From positions 20,752,448 to 20,816,447 of the forward strand of contig CM023539.1 in the NCBI GenBank assembly GCA_013350335.1: DNA of 64,000 nucleotides, written 5' to 3'. Below the pieces are notes generated by a model, which saw nothing but the letters and a program-made list of their open reading frames with translations, did no database searches and was not told the origin of the DNA. The stretch's first letter is position 1; every line of letters begins with the position of its first letter. Below, in pieces: positions 44,610 through 56,160 of the stretch. The stretch is from Chimonanthus salicifolius. Its lineage: Eukaryota > Streptophyta > Magnoliopsida > Laurales > Calycanthaceae. Both the position numbers and the translations under genes were made by a program.

Positions 44610-45650
44610 ATATGCTCTGGATGCTTGAGAATGAGCTGGTCGAGCTTGAGGACGGAAGGTACCTAGGAGTGAGAAGGTTTATTGATCTGTGGACACTCCC
44701 TCTTGAAATGGCCCTGTTGGCTACACTGGAAACAGGTGCTAACACCTCGAGGAACCTCAGAGACGAATCTTGATGTGGAGGGTTGAGTGGGACGAAATCC
44801 TCCAGTTAACCCAGTAGAAGGTGAGGGTCTCCCAAAGTTGGGTCTGAATCTCTTGTTCGGGCTGAAAGCATTTCCTCTGCTTTGACCTCGGCGATTGTCC
44901 ACACACTTGATTGTTTCCATCAGCTCTTGCTCAGCTATACTAGCTCGGCTAACCACTTCCACGAAAGTAGCTGATTTGAATATTGTGACCTTGGCTCTTA
45001 AACTAGGTCGTAGGCCTCGTTCAAACTTCCGAGCCTACTTGTATTATGTGTCTACCATGTACATAGTATAACATGATAAACGGAGAAACTCTTGATAGTA
45101 ATCCGCAACCGTCATGGTGCCCTGGACCAGAGATATGAACGCATGTGTCCAGCGCTCCTTCTCTTCCTCTGGAAAATAATGATCCAGAAACATTCCAACG
45201 AACTGGTCCCATGTCATCTCGGTCCTTTCCCCCGCTGGAATCTGTGCTTGCTGACGTTCTATAATGCTCCACCATTTGCCGGCATCATCTACCAATTGTG
45301 AGTAGCCAGCAGTATCCGATCCTCATTACTGGTGATCTTAACTAGCTCCAAGATTTTTATGATGTTCTCAACGCAGTTTTCTGCTTCTGCGGGTCCCTCT
45401 TTCCCTTTGAAATAAGGGGGACGCTGCTGTTTGAAGTCCCTGACCATATTCCGGTCCTGTGATTTGTTGGAGGTTGCGCTTCCAATGTCGTTTTGGTGTT
45501 GCTGTAGTACAAAAGTGACCACTTCCTGTACTAGGCTCTGCAACTCAGGAGGTACTTCAGGAATATTAACATTGTTTTGTCCCTCTTCTTGGTGTGGGTG
45601 TTGTACCTCTTCCTCCTGATCGGGTTCTTCTTCTACTCGGAGGCATTTTC
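44610..45650 (-). pseudogene. gag with intact CCHC knuckle, frameshifted
   Basis: The start ATG lies near 45645, but the frame of the IPEVPPELQSLVQ segment is offset from it by one base. Pieces in different frames follow: SLVQEVVTFVLQQ and PPYFKGKEGPAEAENCVENI (45289-45543), the capsid segment DDAGKWWSII and WDQFVGMFLDHYFPEEEKER (45044-45295), then a basic linker and the knuckle CFQCSQQGHFKREC (44663-44962), a complete CX2CX4HX4C. Domain order is normal for Ty3/gypsy gag, but at least three frame breaks prevent a full protein. Confidence 0.8.
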
Positions 45651-45659
45651 CTAACTCAT

Positions 45660-45977
45660 TGAAACATCACTTGACTTAGTTTTCTCATAAAGTTTTGTGT
45701 TTACATAGTTTGGGAAATTGCCAATTCAACATCTTGTATTTCTTGTTTTGGGGAACTTTCCCATGTATCACATATTGTTTCTCATTTTGGGGAAATCCTG
45801 ATGTTTCTTGTTTTGGGGAAATATATCCTACCTTGCTATGTTTGATAAATCTATACTTATAGTGATTGTCCTTCCCTTGCTGTTATTCTTTTCATCAAGT
45901 GTTGTTCTCAGATTGAATGCTTACAGTCTGATTCTCAACAAAATAAATTAATCCGGCCCCCATGCAGCAGACTCCAA
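45660..45977 (-). other. leader, truncated before the PBS
   Basis: It shares TTTGGGGAAAT-type boxes and the CAGTCTGATTCTCAAC stretch with the leader at 57128-57545. It stops at CCATGCAGCAGACTCC near 45977 and joins LTR D2 interior, so PBS and LTR 3' end are deleted. Confidence 0.7.
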
Positions 45978-48900
45978 AAATAAACTAAGCTATTACAATC
46001 CCAAAATGCTAACTATTTCAAATACATTGTTCCAAAATTAATTAAGTAAAGTAAACATAGTCTACCCAAGCTCCTAAGCTTGGCTCTCTTCACGTCCCAT
46101 GTCCTTTCCATTTCCTATTCCATCATATACATGGTAGAAGTAGGGCGTTAGTCAACGCGCCGAGTAGAAATTCCAAATAGGGCTATAGACATAAAGGATC
46201 AATTTAAAAATCAGAATAAGAATATTATATCAAAATAGTAAACATATCATAGTACCAAAAACAACGCATGATGACATATCCAAATCATGCAATTGTATGT
46301 GTCATGTCACGGGTGTCATATGCCAATGATCCCCCACCCAATCTCCATATCAACACCATACAAATCATAGCAACATTTTCTTTGATATAATGGAACCCTA
46401 TCAAGGTGTTCCCTTGGCCATTTACGTCTGCAGTGTTTTGTGACGGCACCACCAGGTCACTGTTATACCTCCCCACGTGTGTTAATCAGAATTACCGATG
46501 AAGCGTGGACTCCTCCCTCTGCACAGGGTTTTTGGAGTGGTTACCCCTGAGCCCTTTGGCCCAATTGCGCCGTACCTCTATCTAGCAATCCCGGACAAGG
46601 CCAATATATCAATGGTTCACATAGCATCTTACAAGCTAGTCTCAAGTGCCAAGTCATGTCCGGACAGCTCATAACTTGGCTTGCTGTCCCATATACTCCC
46701 TCCCATGCCATGCATGAGACCATGAATACAGAAATTCCATTTCATATCAAATCATATTCAAATTCAGTTCATAAAACTTATACCATTTGATTTACCAAAA
46801 TAAACATTGTACTGAAATAAAAACCAATAACATGTAAGATCCATATGCATCTCAACAAGGTAGGAATCCTACCAAATCCCAGTATAGTATGCTTGCTGTT
46901 TTGTTATGTGACATGCAACGATTACGTCAAAACTAATCACTCACTCATTTACGAAATCTCTTTACCTTAAATGAATTCAATCATATACAATAATCAATTT
47001 AATTATCCATTTTTTTAAAATCATCCCTTATATCCTTCCAGTTAGACTGATGTTTCTGGAAACATCAAATAAAAGTCAACTTTTCATTTCAATCGACTGA
47101 ATCACGCTCAACTGCAGTGTTTCTGCCTTACCGCAGACTTTCAGTAGACTGAAATACATTTTCAGTCGGCTGAACACCAACTCAATACAACCATTCTTTG
47201 ACTCACTAACATTTCAGTCGACTGAATCACGGATTCAGTCAGCTGACCCTGAATCAAAGCCTTTGTATTCTCGGACAATCCCCTTTCAGTCGACTGAATC
47301 ATAGATTCAGTCGGCTGACTTTGGATCAGATTGACTGCATGTTCGGCCAGTATAGATTCACTCAACTGCATACATGATTCAATCGGCTGAATCATCAGCC
47401 AACAGTTTACGTGTTTGCTAAGTAATCATTCGGTCGGCTGAAACACGTCAGATCCCTTTACTTCTTTGATATGTCTTTTTTCAGTCGACTGAATCCCATA
47501 TTCACTTGGCTGAAACATCATTAAACCCCTTATATTTAAATCCAGACATGGTGCAGTAGACTGAATCCAAAGATTCAGTTGGTTCAAACTCCCAAAATTG
47601 GTTTTCTGTCTTCAGCCACACCAGTTCAATCAATTAAATCCCAGATTCAGTCAACTGACTGTTTGCCAGTCTACTTTGTTTATATATTTGGCTTGACCCT
47701 TCCTCATGGAATCAATTCCTTATTTTTAAACATAAATAAAACCATTCATCTCACTCTCATTGAGTTCACTCTATCCTCTAGCCAAAGCTAGAGTCTTTTC
47801 ACAATCTATTCCTCTCTTAAGACATTAAACATAATTATAAATTTAATCCCTTGGTTGTTGGTTTCCAACACATGTCCATTCCATGGCTTATAACAGTTTA
47901 GCCATCCATTCCATGGATTGTGGAACCCATAGATTCGGCCATTCCATGACCAAGTCTATGGTTCACCCGTAGCCTTAATCATCCTTTGTTCTTAAGCTTA
48001 AGACATACCTTTTCCCTTCTCCTCCTTTCTTTTGCTCTGTCTTTACTCCTCAGTCCTTCTCCTTCCCTTCTTATTCTTCAGCAACCTTCTCCAAGTGTCA
48101 ATGGTGTAGGTGGAAAAGAGATAGAGAAGAAGAGGAGAGAACTCTTTTGTTTCCAAAAGGTGAAATTCGGCCAAGGGATGTGATGTGCCCCTTGGTTGGC
48201 ATCTCTTTATAACAGCCAAAAACTCTCCATCTTTCCTCATAATGTTTCCTTTGACCAGTGAGTTCCTTGGCTTAACCAATGAGTCCCATTGTATTCCCAA
48301 CGTGTGCATGGTTCCATGTCCCTTGAGATGGAGACTTTCCATCTTCCTCTTCAACTCACCTTGAGATGGAAGTCTCCTCAACTTCCATCTTAACTCATCC
48401 CCAACTCAAGCCTTATTTACTCAATTAAACTCATTAATTTGAACTCACTCACTCGAGCAACTTTAATTCTTTTAAACTCAACACTTGTACTTAATTAAGT
48501 GTGAACTCAATCTAATTGGAACTTAATTGAGCTCACCCATTCATGGTTGACCAAGTCAACCATGACTTAACCGACCATGCATGTGGTGACATGGTCACCA
48601 CATGGCACGTGGGTCCTATCCTTGCCATGTCATTTATGATGTGGCACCTCACATACATGCCACCTCACTTGATGGGGTGGATTTATGTATTGGGTCTTAA
48701 TTGGGTAGCTGACCCAATTAATTAAACCTTACCCATTTAGTTAAAATCAACTCATCTATGACCCATTGGGTCCCAATTGGGCAATTAACCCATTTAATCA
48801 CCTTTACCCAATTATTTCCAAATCGAATTCTATCCAGGATCCATTGGATCTTAATTGGGTCATTGACCCAACACCTTTACCCATCTAAGGTCCATTCCAT

Positions 48901-48984
48901 CCATAAATCTTAAATTCAACTAATTTAACAATTTAAATAGACAAAATCCAATATATTTATGCATTGAAAAATTCGGGTGTTACA
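45978..48984 (-). repeat. LTR D2, shared by the two chained elements, truncated
   Basis: It begins inside the LTR (AAAATAAACTAAGCTATTAC, equivalent to about 57870 of D3) and ends normally at 48984 with TCGGGTGTTACA. It carries CCAAGC/GCTTGG (46067-46085), GGTAGGAATCCTACC (46859-46873), the CAGTCGACTGAA cluster (47090-47670), GAGATGGA hairpins (48325-48370) and the paired exact hairpins near 48542-48606. A 112-codon open frame (48043-48381) is also open in D1 and D3, but the copies diverge without sign of protein constraint. Confidence 0.85.
47090..47670. repeat. TTCAGTCGACTGAA palindrome cluster in LTR D2
   Basis: About fifteen copies of CAGTCGACTGAA or CAGTCGGCTGAA, many arranged as pairs, such as TCAGTCGACTGAATC, ATA, GATTCAGTCGGCTGA near 47287-47320. 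Several copies have decayed (ACTCAACTGC, ATTCACTTGGCTG). Confidence 0.85.
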
Positions 48985-49073
48985 ATATTACCATCTTTTG
49001 AAATTTTCGTCTCGAAAATCGAGCGGAGTAGGGTTTCAAACAGATTACATAAATAGCTTAGGATGAGCTGCTC

Positions 49074-49280
49074 TCATTTCTGATTCAAGTTCCTAAGTGG
49101 CTTCCTTATTACCATGTCCCATACCACTTTGACGAACTGAATTGCTCGGTTCTGTAGCACTCTTTGTTCCGTCTCCACCACTCTGACAGGCCTTTCGATG
49201 TAGGTCACGTCGTTTTGTACTTCTATGTCTTGTACATTCAACACATGCGAGGGATCAAGATTGTACTTCCTCAACATGGA
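49074..49280 (-). pseudogene. chromodomain remnant, frameshifted
   Basis: The frame changes near 49280 relative to the integrase (a base is missing against the copy at 43160). It then reads RKYNLDPSHVL, VTYIERPVRVVETEQRVLQN, VKVVWD and shifts again near 49117, where CGGT present in the other copy is absent. The conserved EATWE tail is therefore lost from the reading. Confidence 0.8.
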
Positions 49281-50150
49281 TAATGGAATATATCGTGCAG
49301 TGATGATAACTGCGGAAGAAGTATCAACTGATAAGCCACTTCCCCCACCCTCTTTTGGATTGGAAAGGGTCCCACAAATCTAGGTGACAGTTTCCCTTTC
49401 TTTCCAAATCGTATGTGTCCCTTTCGTGGCGAGACCTTCAAGAACACTAAGTCTCGCACTTCAAACTCAAGGAACCTCCTTCTCTTGTCAGCGTAGCTCT
49501 TCTGACGACTCTGTGCAGTGAGTAGATGTTGTCGTATCACCTTAATCTGTTCTGTGGTCTCTGTAACCAGATCAGGTCCAATAAGTGCAGGCTCACCAGC
49601 CTCTGTCCAACACACTGGTGATCTACATGGTCTACCACACAATGCCTCAAATGGAGCCATCTTGAGACGTGCCTGGTAACTGTTGTTGTACGAGAACTTA
49701 GCCAGTGGCAAATGATCTTCCCAACCACCCTTGAAGTCTAGCATGCAAGCTCTTAGCATATCTTCCAACATCTCTATTGTCCTCTTTGACTGACCGTCAG
49801 TCTGTGGATGGAAAGCTGTGTTGATCAATAAGTTGGTCTCCATAGCCGACTGCATGCTCTGCCACACCCAGCCAGTGAATCGGCCATCTCTGTCGGACAC
49901 AATTGTCCTGGGGATACCATGTAGTCTGATGATATCCTCGATATATCGTCATCCTAAAGTCTCAGATGAATCTGTCATCTTGATTGGGAGAAAGTGTGCA
50001 GACTTGGTCAATCGATCTACCACAACCCAGATTGCATCGTTGCCCTTTGATGACCTTGGCAACCCTGTCACAAAATCCTTGGAAATATGTTCCCATTTCC
50101 ACTCCCAGACTGGTAAGGGTTTGAGTAATCCTGGTGGTTTCTGATGTTCT
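49271..50150 (-). pseudogene. integrase core with catalytic Glu replaced by Lys
   Basis: The core reads [20 protein letters not shown], then a TGA (49949-49951) in the SETLGRRY segment, HGIPRTIVSDRDGRFTG (second Asp present) and HPQTDGQSKRTIEMLEDMLR. The residue 36 after the SDRD aspartate, the Glu of DD35E, is Lys (codon at 49784-49786, AAG for GAG). The following part (KFSYNNSYQARLKMAPFEAL, GPFPIQKRVGEVAYQL) is open to 49271 and then frameshifts. Integrase joins the cDNA to the chromosome; this copy should be inactive even apart from the stops. Confidence 0.88.
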
Positions 50151-50491
50151 GTCTTGACTTACTGACAAGTCAGGCAATGAACAACAAAATCAGCTACATC
50201 TCTTTTTAGTCCATGCTACCAATAATGTTTCTTCAGGTCATGGTACATCTTGGTGCTACTAGGATGAATAGAGAGTTTTGTTTGGTGTGCCTCGATCCAT
50301 AGTGCTCTTCTGCAGTTTCGAGGTACATATGTCCTGCCTCGGAATAAAAGACCTTGTCCCTGTCGTAATTCCCATTCCGGTACGACCTCACCAGTAGACA
50401 TTTTAACCCATATTTCTTCCACTTCTGGATCTGTCCGTTGTTCTTGCTCAATCTTGGAAACCATGCTGGACCGTACCATCCGATTATACAT
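50151..50491 (-). pseudogene. integrase H2C2 zinc finger and upstream linker
   Basis: Reads MVSKIEQEQRTDPEVEEIWV, GLLFRGRTYVPR, HQTKLSIHPSSTKMYHDLKK, HYW, stop, HGLKRDVADFVVHCLTCQ. The His and Cys residues of the H2C2 finger are recognisable, but an in-frame TAG lies before HGLK. Confidence 0.8.
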
Positions 50492-50508
50492 ACTCCCGCG
50501 GTCTTTGA

Positions 50509-50759
50509 TTATAAATTGAATTCCCGGATGGTGGTCAACATCTCCCTTTCCTTCATAATCAAACTGGCCACTGTTGCATGTGTCATGCGACTGAGGACAT
50601 CCGCCACTTTGTTCGCTTTGCCAGGATGATATCGAAGTGTGAACTCATAATCTTGCAGATACTCCATCCATCTGCGCTGCCTCATGTTGAGTTCCTTCTG
50701 ATCAAACAGATATTTCAAACATTTTTATCTGAAAATACCTCAAATTTCTCGCCATAGAG
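50509..50759 (-). pseudogene. RNase H, C-terminal half
   Basis: From the insertion point the minus strand reads YGEKFEVFSD, then a two-base loss breaks the HKSLKYLFDQ segment. After that it is open: KYLFDQKELNMRQRRWMEYL, RYHPGKANKVADVLSR. The VADVLSR motif is the usual end of the gypsy RNase H domain. The N-terminal half is 3.6 kb away, on the other side of solo LTR E1. Confidence 0.85.
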
Positions 50760-51479
50760 TGTAACACCCCGCTCTTTTCACTCTAAAATCCGAGTTTATT
50801 TTTTATTTTTTAAATAATAGTAAACAAGTGATCTGGACGGGACGTCACGACGCGAGTTAAGTTCGGACTTCTAAAGTCCGACCCTTAACTGGCCAAGCCC
50901 ATGTGCATATGGACTAAGTCCATAAGAACTGATCCACGCATGGTACAAATAAAATTTGCGGAATACACTTAATTTCAATCTAACTGCGGGTTATAATAGA
51001 TCCTAAGACTACTCCATTTTTAGATAGCAAAGTACATAATCATATTCTCCAAAATTACTAAAATAACCTTAAACTAATCATTCATTCCAAACCATCCAAA
51101 ACATACCTAACGATAGCAAATAGTTAACTAAATTATTACATGCCAACATCATCTAACTATCAAATTACATTGTCCATATAAACTTAAATAAAAGTCCATA
51201 AATCAATCCATAATTAAAAGTCTATTCAAAAGCCCAAGCTCCTATGCTTGGTTTCCTTCACGATCCTCGTTCTTCCCCTTTCCTGCGTCATCCACTAAGG
51301 ATAAAGATAAGGAGTTAGATCAATACGCCCAATAGGTGTTTCCAATTAGGGCTACCACAAGGTTAGTATAAAACTTGCAAATATCATAATAGTACATGAT
51401 CATCAAAACCTTATAAAAACAATGTCATGTATGTTATGCACATGTAATGAGTCCCACCCATCACAAATATACATAGCCT

Positions 51480-51640
51480 CCTCTTGACGGGATTCTCATT
51501 GTCAAGGTACCCCACAGTGGTCTTTCGGACGCCCCGACGGAGTGTGGCCTCCGGTTTCCTCTTGATAGGATTCTCATCATCAAGGTACCCCACAGTGGTC
51601 TTTCGGATGCCCCGACGGAGTGTGGCCTCCGGTTTCCATA
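51480..51640 (-). repeat. 78-bp tandem duplication of hairpin module in LTR E1
   Basis: Two units start near 51481 and 51559. The first has arms CTTGAC/GTCAAG, the second CTTGAT/ATCAAG, a paired change. Each is followed by CGGAGTGTGGCCTCCG. The same two-unit module occurs in LTR E2 at 62405-62560. Confidence 0.85.
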
Positions 51641-51954
51641 ATCACCACCCCATGCCATGCATGAGATGTCAATGAGTTCATGCCATTTGTAAATACATCT
51701 TAACATACAAACCACTTTGAAACATAATAACTTAGCACATATTTCATCAAAATTAAGGTAAAACATCAAATATAAGTGTGGTTACAAAAAGGCAGGAAAC
51801 CTACACAATGTTCACTTAGATTCACTGCTCTTTTAAACTGTCACCCGTTCACAACTTGTATACCGTTCAAGAAGTCCCGTTACCTTGTTCATATAACAGC
51901 AAGACAAACACATGTCCATTTAATTTCCAACTAAGTCTAAGTCCCAAAAACCAC

Positions 51955-52870
51955 TTTGTGGGGTTCGGCCATACCCATGGCCGAACCTCACCCACTTAAA
52001 TTTTGGTCTCTCTTTTTATTAACCAACACCATACCAATAACGTATATACAAACATACCTTGGTAGGGTTCGGCCATACAACATGGCCGAACCTTACCACT
52101 TTGATTTTGACTCTTCTTTCCTTTGAACATTTCATTCATATTTACAATCTTGCCACTTGCATAACCCTTGTTTAATTTTGTTTAATAACTAATGTCCATA
52201 ACAAACCCACCTTAGTGGGGTTCGGCCATACAACATGGCCGAACCTCACCATCTTAATTTGGTCCTTTAAATCCTTCATACATCCATCTCCAATTACATT
52301 ATAAGTTGACCACTAAGTCCACCAAATGATCATTAGTGGGGTTTGGCCATACTACATGGCCGAACCTTACCAAACTGATTTTTGTCCCTTTTTCCATCAT
52401 CTTTGATGGCTGATTATTTACTTATACTAAGTCCATAGATAAACATATGTGCTTCTTAAATCAAAAACATATAATCATCCATAATTTCCAACCATGTTCT
52501 TACTCCAATTAACCCATAAAAACAATCCATGGGTTTCGGCCATACACATGGCCGAACCCTATGGTTCTCTTGACTCAATCATTCCATCATTTATCCATGG
52601 TTTATGATCAGCAACTTAGCCATAATAACAACATGGTTCAACCATGCAATAGCCGATCCAAAACAGTAAACTTATCTCCATTTAAAAACCCTTTAAACCT
52701 TCAAAACATGGTGTGGTTTTTATCTCTCAAAAACCATAAAAATTACCAAGTCTTTTCATGGGGTTCTGCCATCCCAAGTGGCCAAACCCTATGATTCATG
52801 TTTTACCCTTTTTAAACAGCATAATCCATGATCTAAACCCTTGATAGATTCGGTCATACAATGGTCGGAT
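51955..52870. repeat. cluster of GGTTCGGCCAT hairpins in LTR E1
   Basis: Sites near 51962, 52067, 52217, 52340, 52535, 52630 (weak), 52762 and 52845 (weak), spaced about 100-190 bases. Loops are mostly ACCC, ACAAC or ACAC. Confidence 0.85.
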
Positions 52871-53334
52871 CATATTCCCTTAACCAATTTATTTAACAAG
52901 GGTTTATAGTGCACTTACCAATACCGCGACTCCTCCGGTTCTTTCACTCCTTCTTGACCTTCTCCTTCCTTAGTCCTTCCTTCCTCCCTTTCTTCTTGAT
53001 CTTTAGCCGATCCAAACCTTGCTGGAAACCCCTTGAAATGGTTCAGCCAAATTATTGATTTGAGAGTGAGAGATAGAAATTTGGCTTTGGATGAGAGTGA
53101 TAAAACCTTGGTGAAAAACTCCTTTGCTCTATGTGTACTTTTCTTGGTAAAATGATCGGCCAAGGACTGAATTGTGTGAGAGACAACCAGCCAATGATCC
53201 TTATCTTGAGAGGTGAAAAACATCCAAGGGAGAGAGAGGGAGAGAGTGAAATGAAACTCCTTTGGCTAATGAAATTCAGCCTAAGGTTGGCACCACATGT
53301 AACTCCCATTTGCATTCATTTCCTTTCCTTATTC

Positions 53335-53720
53335 TATTTGGGGGTTTCATCTTTGAGATGGAACTCCTAAGGCACCAACGGTTTTTGGCTCTTGGCTGCC
53401 CCAGATGTAACCTTCTTCAAGTGTGAACCCACTTGTAACTCCCATTTGCTTAATGCCTCCCTTGGGGTTTCATCCTTAAGATGAAACTCCCAAGGTACCC
53501 GACGGTTCCCATGCATGTCTTGTTGTATACATTCCTCCATCATTCATCTCTCATTAACCTTGCATGTGAGAGTTTCATTTTGAAATGAAACTCCCATAGG
53601 CTCCAACGGTCATGTTTCAATTGGCAATCCATAACCGCCACCTTTCATTTACTTGCCCATGGTTTCATCCATGAGATGAAACTCCTACATGCCAACGGTT
53701 TTGTGTCTTAACCCTTGGAC
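53335..53720 (-). repeat. dispersed GAGATGAAACTCC...CAACGG modules in LTR E1
   Basis: Four degenerate modules, each with ATG(A/G)GATG(A/G)AACTCC followed some 15-40 bases on by CAACGGTT or GACGGTT (near 53357, 53480, 53590 and 53670). They resemble a single unit of the 121-bp array at 10622-11570. Confidence 0.6.
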
Positions 53721-54376
53721 CATTCAACTATCCAATTCCCCTTTAATCCTCATGCATAGACTAATCTCTCATGCAATTCCAACGTGCACAATGCTTAAAT
53801 TTAAAACATAACCTCTCACCTTATGTAACTCCCAAAACCACCACCTACCTTCATTGTTATCTAGGAGTTACATGCATGGAATGACCTCTCCATGCAGCCA
53901 ACATTTTCCATTGTCTTACACTTGAAATCAATACACTCCACTCTCATTCACACACTTTACTCACTTAAAATTAATTTAACTCCCTCAACTCAACCCATTC
54001 ATTTAATTCAACTCAACAATAAATTCGACTCCACCTTTAAACTCAACTCATCCATTTAATTTGAATTAACTAAATACTTGTTGGCACTCCCATTTAATTT
54101 AGCCTAATCCCAAGTAATCTTGAGCTCACCCAATGGTCAAACATGTCCACCACGACCCATTGGGTCCCAATTGGGTCCTTCAACCCAATTAATCACTTTG
54201 ACCCAATTAGATGTACATTACCCATTTAATTTACTTTGATCATTATAACATGTACATTGCGTCTTATTTGAACAATGTACCCCACAATTTACTTATCTAC
54301 GGTCATATCCTTCTTATTCATACTTTCAGTGGCAATTTTGTAAATATTGATATATTGTAAAATCTAGGGAATTACA

Positions 54377-54830
54377 AAGAGATAGTGTCTCCAACTTTTG
54401 AGAGTGAACACCACTGCAGCTAATTCCAAATCATGTGTGGGATAGTGGCGTTCGTGGATTTTCAGCTGCCTTTAACCATAACCCACTATGTGATGACTTT
54501 GAGTTAAAGAACACCCAAGTCCTTCTCCTGAAGCATCACAACATACATCATAGCCCTTGCCACTTTCCGGCAAAATCAGAATAGGAGCAGTTCTAAGCTT
54601 CTCCTTCAGGTCTTCGAACCTTCGATTGCACACATCAGACCATTCAAATTTGACTCCCTTCTGAGTGAGTCTAGTGAGTGGAGCTGCAATCTTGGAGAAG
54701 TCCATAATGAACTTCCGATAATAACCAGCCAATCCCAGAAAACTGCGGATTTCGGTTACATTTCTTGGAGCTTTCCAGTTTCTAACTGCTGCTACTTTAA
54801 CCTGGTCCATGGCTATTCCCTTCGCTGATA
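54377..54830 (-). pseudogene. RT thumb/connection and RNase H N-terminal half
   Basis: 54810-54472 reads [48 protein letters not shown], then the RNase H start [18 protein letters not shown] and a stop at VGYG*. It resumes [20 protein letters not shown] and [11 protein letters not shown] to the insertion point at 54381. The DAS.EGLG strand holds the first RNase H Asp. Confidence 0.85.
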
Positions 54831-54894
54831 TGACATGTCCTAAGAAATTGACCTTAGATAACTAGAACTCGCACTTGCTTGCTTTGGCATAGAA

Positions 54895-55431
54895 TTAGTT
54901 GTTCTTCAAGGTATCCAGAACTATCCTTAGATGCTCAGCATGCTCCTCCCGACTTGTAGAATAAAGCAAGATGTTGTTAATGAAGACAATTACGCACTTG
55001 TCCACATACAGACGAAAGATTTTGTTCATTAGATCCGTGAACACAGTTGGTGCATTGGTGAGTCCAAATAGCATGACCACATACTCATATAGACCATACC
55101 GAGTTCTGAAAGCCGTCTTCTCTATGTCCTCATCCCTGATACGGATTTGATGGTAGCCTGACATTAGATCAATCTTGGAGAAATGCCCGGAACCTCTGAG
55201 TTGGTCAAATAGATCATCAATTCTGGGTAGAGGGTGCTTGTTTCTGACTGTTAGCTGGTTGAGTTTCCTGTAATCCACACACATCCGAAATGTACCATCC
55301 TTCTTCTTCACAAATAACACGGGTGCTCCCCAAGATGAAGTGTTGTTCAGGATACAACCTAGTCTGAGCAGTTCATCAATTTGTTTCTTCAGCTCAAACA
55401 TCTCTGTAGGGGCCATCCGGTAATGCGGCAA
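54895..55431 (-). pseudogene. reverse transcriptase with FINN in place of the FIDD active site
   Basis: 178 open codons cover most of the gypsy [80 protein letters not shown], then FGLTNAP. The first catalytic Asp (KIDL, residue 88) is present. The normal (F/Y)xDD reads FINN: both Asp codons are AAC (54973-54978). The PFGL segment reads LFGL. A TAG (55465-55467) precedes it and further stops follow TLKNN. RT would copy the RNA into DNA; this copy lacks two metal-binding residues. Confidence 0.92.
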
Positions 55432-55809
55432 TGATACTGGAGCTGTACCCGGATATAGCTTGATCTAGAAATCAATCTCCCTTTTTGGAGGCAACGCAGG
55501 GAGTTCTGTCAGGAATACCTTTGCGTACTCTTTCACCACCACAAGTAGTTCAGCCATTGGCGCCTTATCTAGTCTGATGTTGTTCAGTACTAGACGGGTC
55601 ATTTCCTCATGCAATTTCCAGGTCATGGGAATGCTCTGTCTGTCGGCATGTACCACATATCGTTTTCCCTCGGGTGACTAGAATATCACCCTGCGGAGAT
55701 GGCAGTCAATGCTGGCCTGGAAGTTAGCCAACCAATCCATGCCAAATATGATTTCGTACTCTATCATCTCGACTACCAAATAATTGAACTTAAACCTGAA
55801 CCTAGCAAG
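55432..55809 (-). pseudogene. protease-RT linker
   Basis: Reads MVHADRQSIPMTWKLHEEMT, the KAPMAELLVVVKEYAKVFLT segment, LPALPPKREIDF, then TAG at 55465-55467 before the RT entry [19 protein letters not shown]. The LPP.REIDF..L.PGT.P motif is typical of the start of gypsy RT. Confidence 0.8.
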
Positions 55810-56160
55810 TTAAGTGCCTACCGAAGTGCAAATCAGACCAAGTGATGTGTCTCCAATGGGGGACACAATAGTAAGTACAGTGGACAGTTGTTGTACTAAA
55901 GTGCCAGTAGCAGATATGAAGGCAGCAGATACAAAGTAGTGGGATGCTCCCGAATCAAATAATGCAATGGCATAAGAACTACCAACTACTATCGTACCAT
56001 GAATCACCGAGTGATCCACCGCCTCTTGAGGAAGAGCCAAAGTATACAGTCGTCCAGATCCTGTCGGAATAGGTGCCCGTCCTGTCAGGTTATATGCTCT
56101 GGATGCTTGAGAATGAGCTGGTCGTGCTTGAGGACGGAAGGTACCCCGGGAGTAAGAAGG
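55810..56160 (-). pseudogene. aspartic protease (DSGASH)
   Basis: The minus reading contains HGTIVVGSSYAIALFDSGAS followed by HYFVSAAFISA, the single catalytic motif of a retropepsin-type protease with its hydrophobic lead-in. It is in one open frame with the C-terminal gag linker. It ends at a stop after GLICTSVGT near 55810, so it is cut from the linker and RT. Confidence 0.85.

Larger units (their letters stand above)
42860..45977 (-). mobile_element. deleted gypsy internal region (second element of the chain)
   Basis: About 3.1 kb against 4.95 kb for the neighbour. It contains the integrase C-terminus, part of the integrase core, the H2C2 region, protease and gag. RT and RNase H are gone through a junction near 44018-44025. 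Its PBS and the adjoining LTR end are also missing, with sequence jumping into LTR D2 at about 45978. Confidence 0.8.
50760..54376 (-). mobile_element. solo LTR E1, inserted in the RNase H region
   Basis: Low end TGTAACACCCCGCTC at 50760, high end AGGGAATTACA at 54376. Flanks TAGAG (50755-50759) and AAGAG (54377-54381) form a TSD with one mismatch. The insertion splits the RHYL/YGEK codons of RNase H. It has the inner stem TATGGA/TCCATA of the terminal hairpin near 50917-50933, a 78-bp tandem repeat with CTTGAC/GTCAAG and CGGAG/CTCCG hairpins (51480-51640), about eight GGTTCGGCCAT sites (51960-52870) and GATG(G/A)AACTCC...CAACGG modules (53340-53720). Confidence 0.88.

Noticed and set aside
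54895..55431. RT open for 178 codons considered as a functional gene
   Set aside because: The active site reads FINN, a TAG precedes it and further stops follow it, so it is annotated as a pseudogene.
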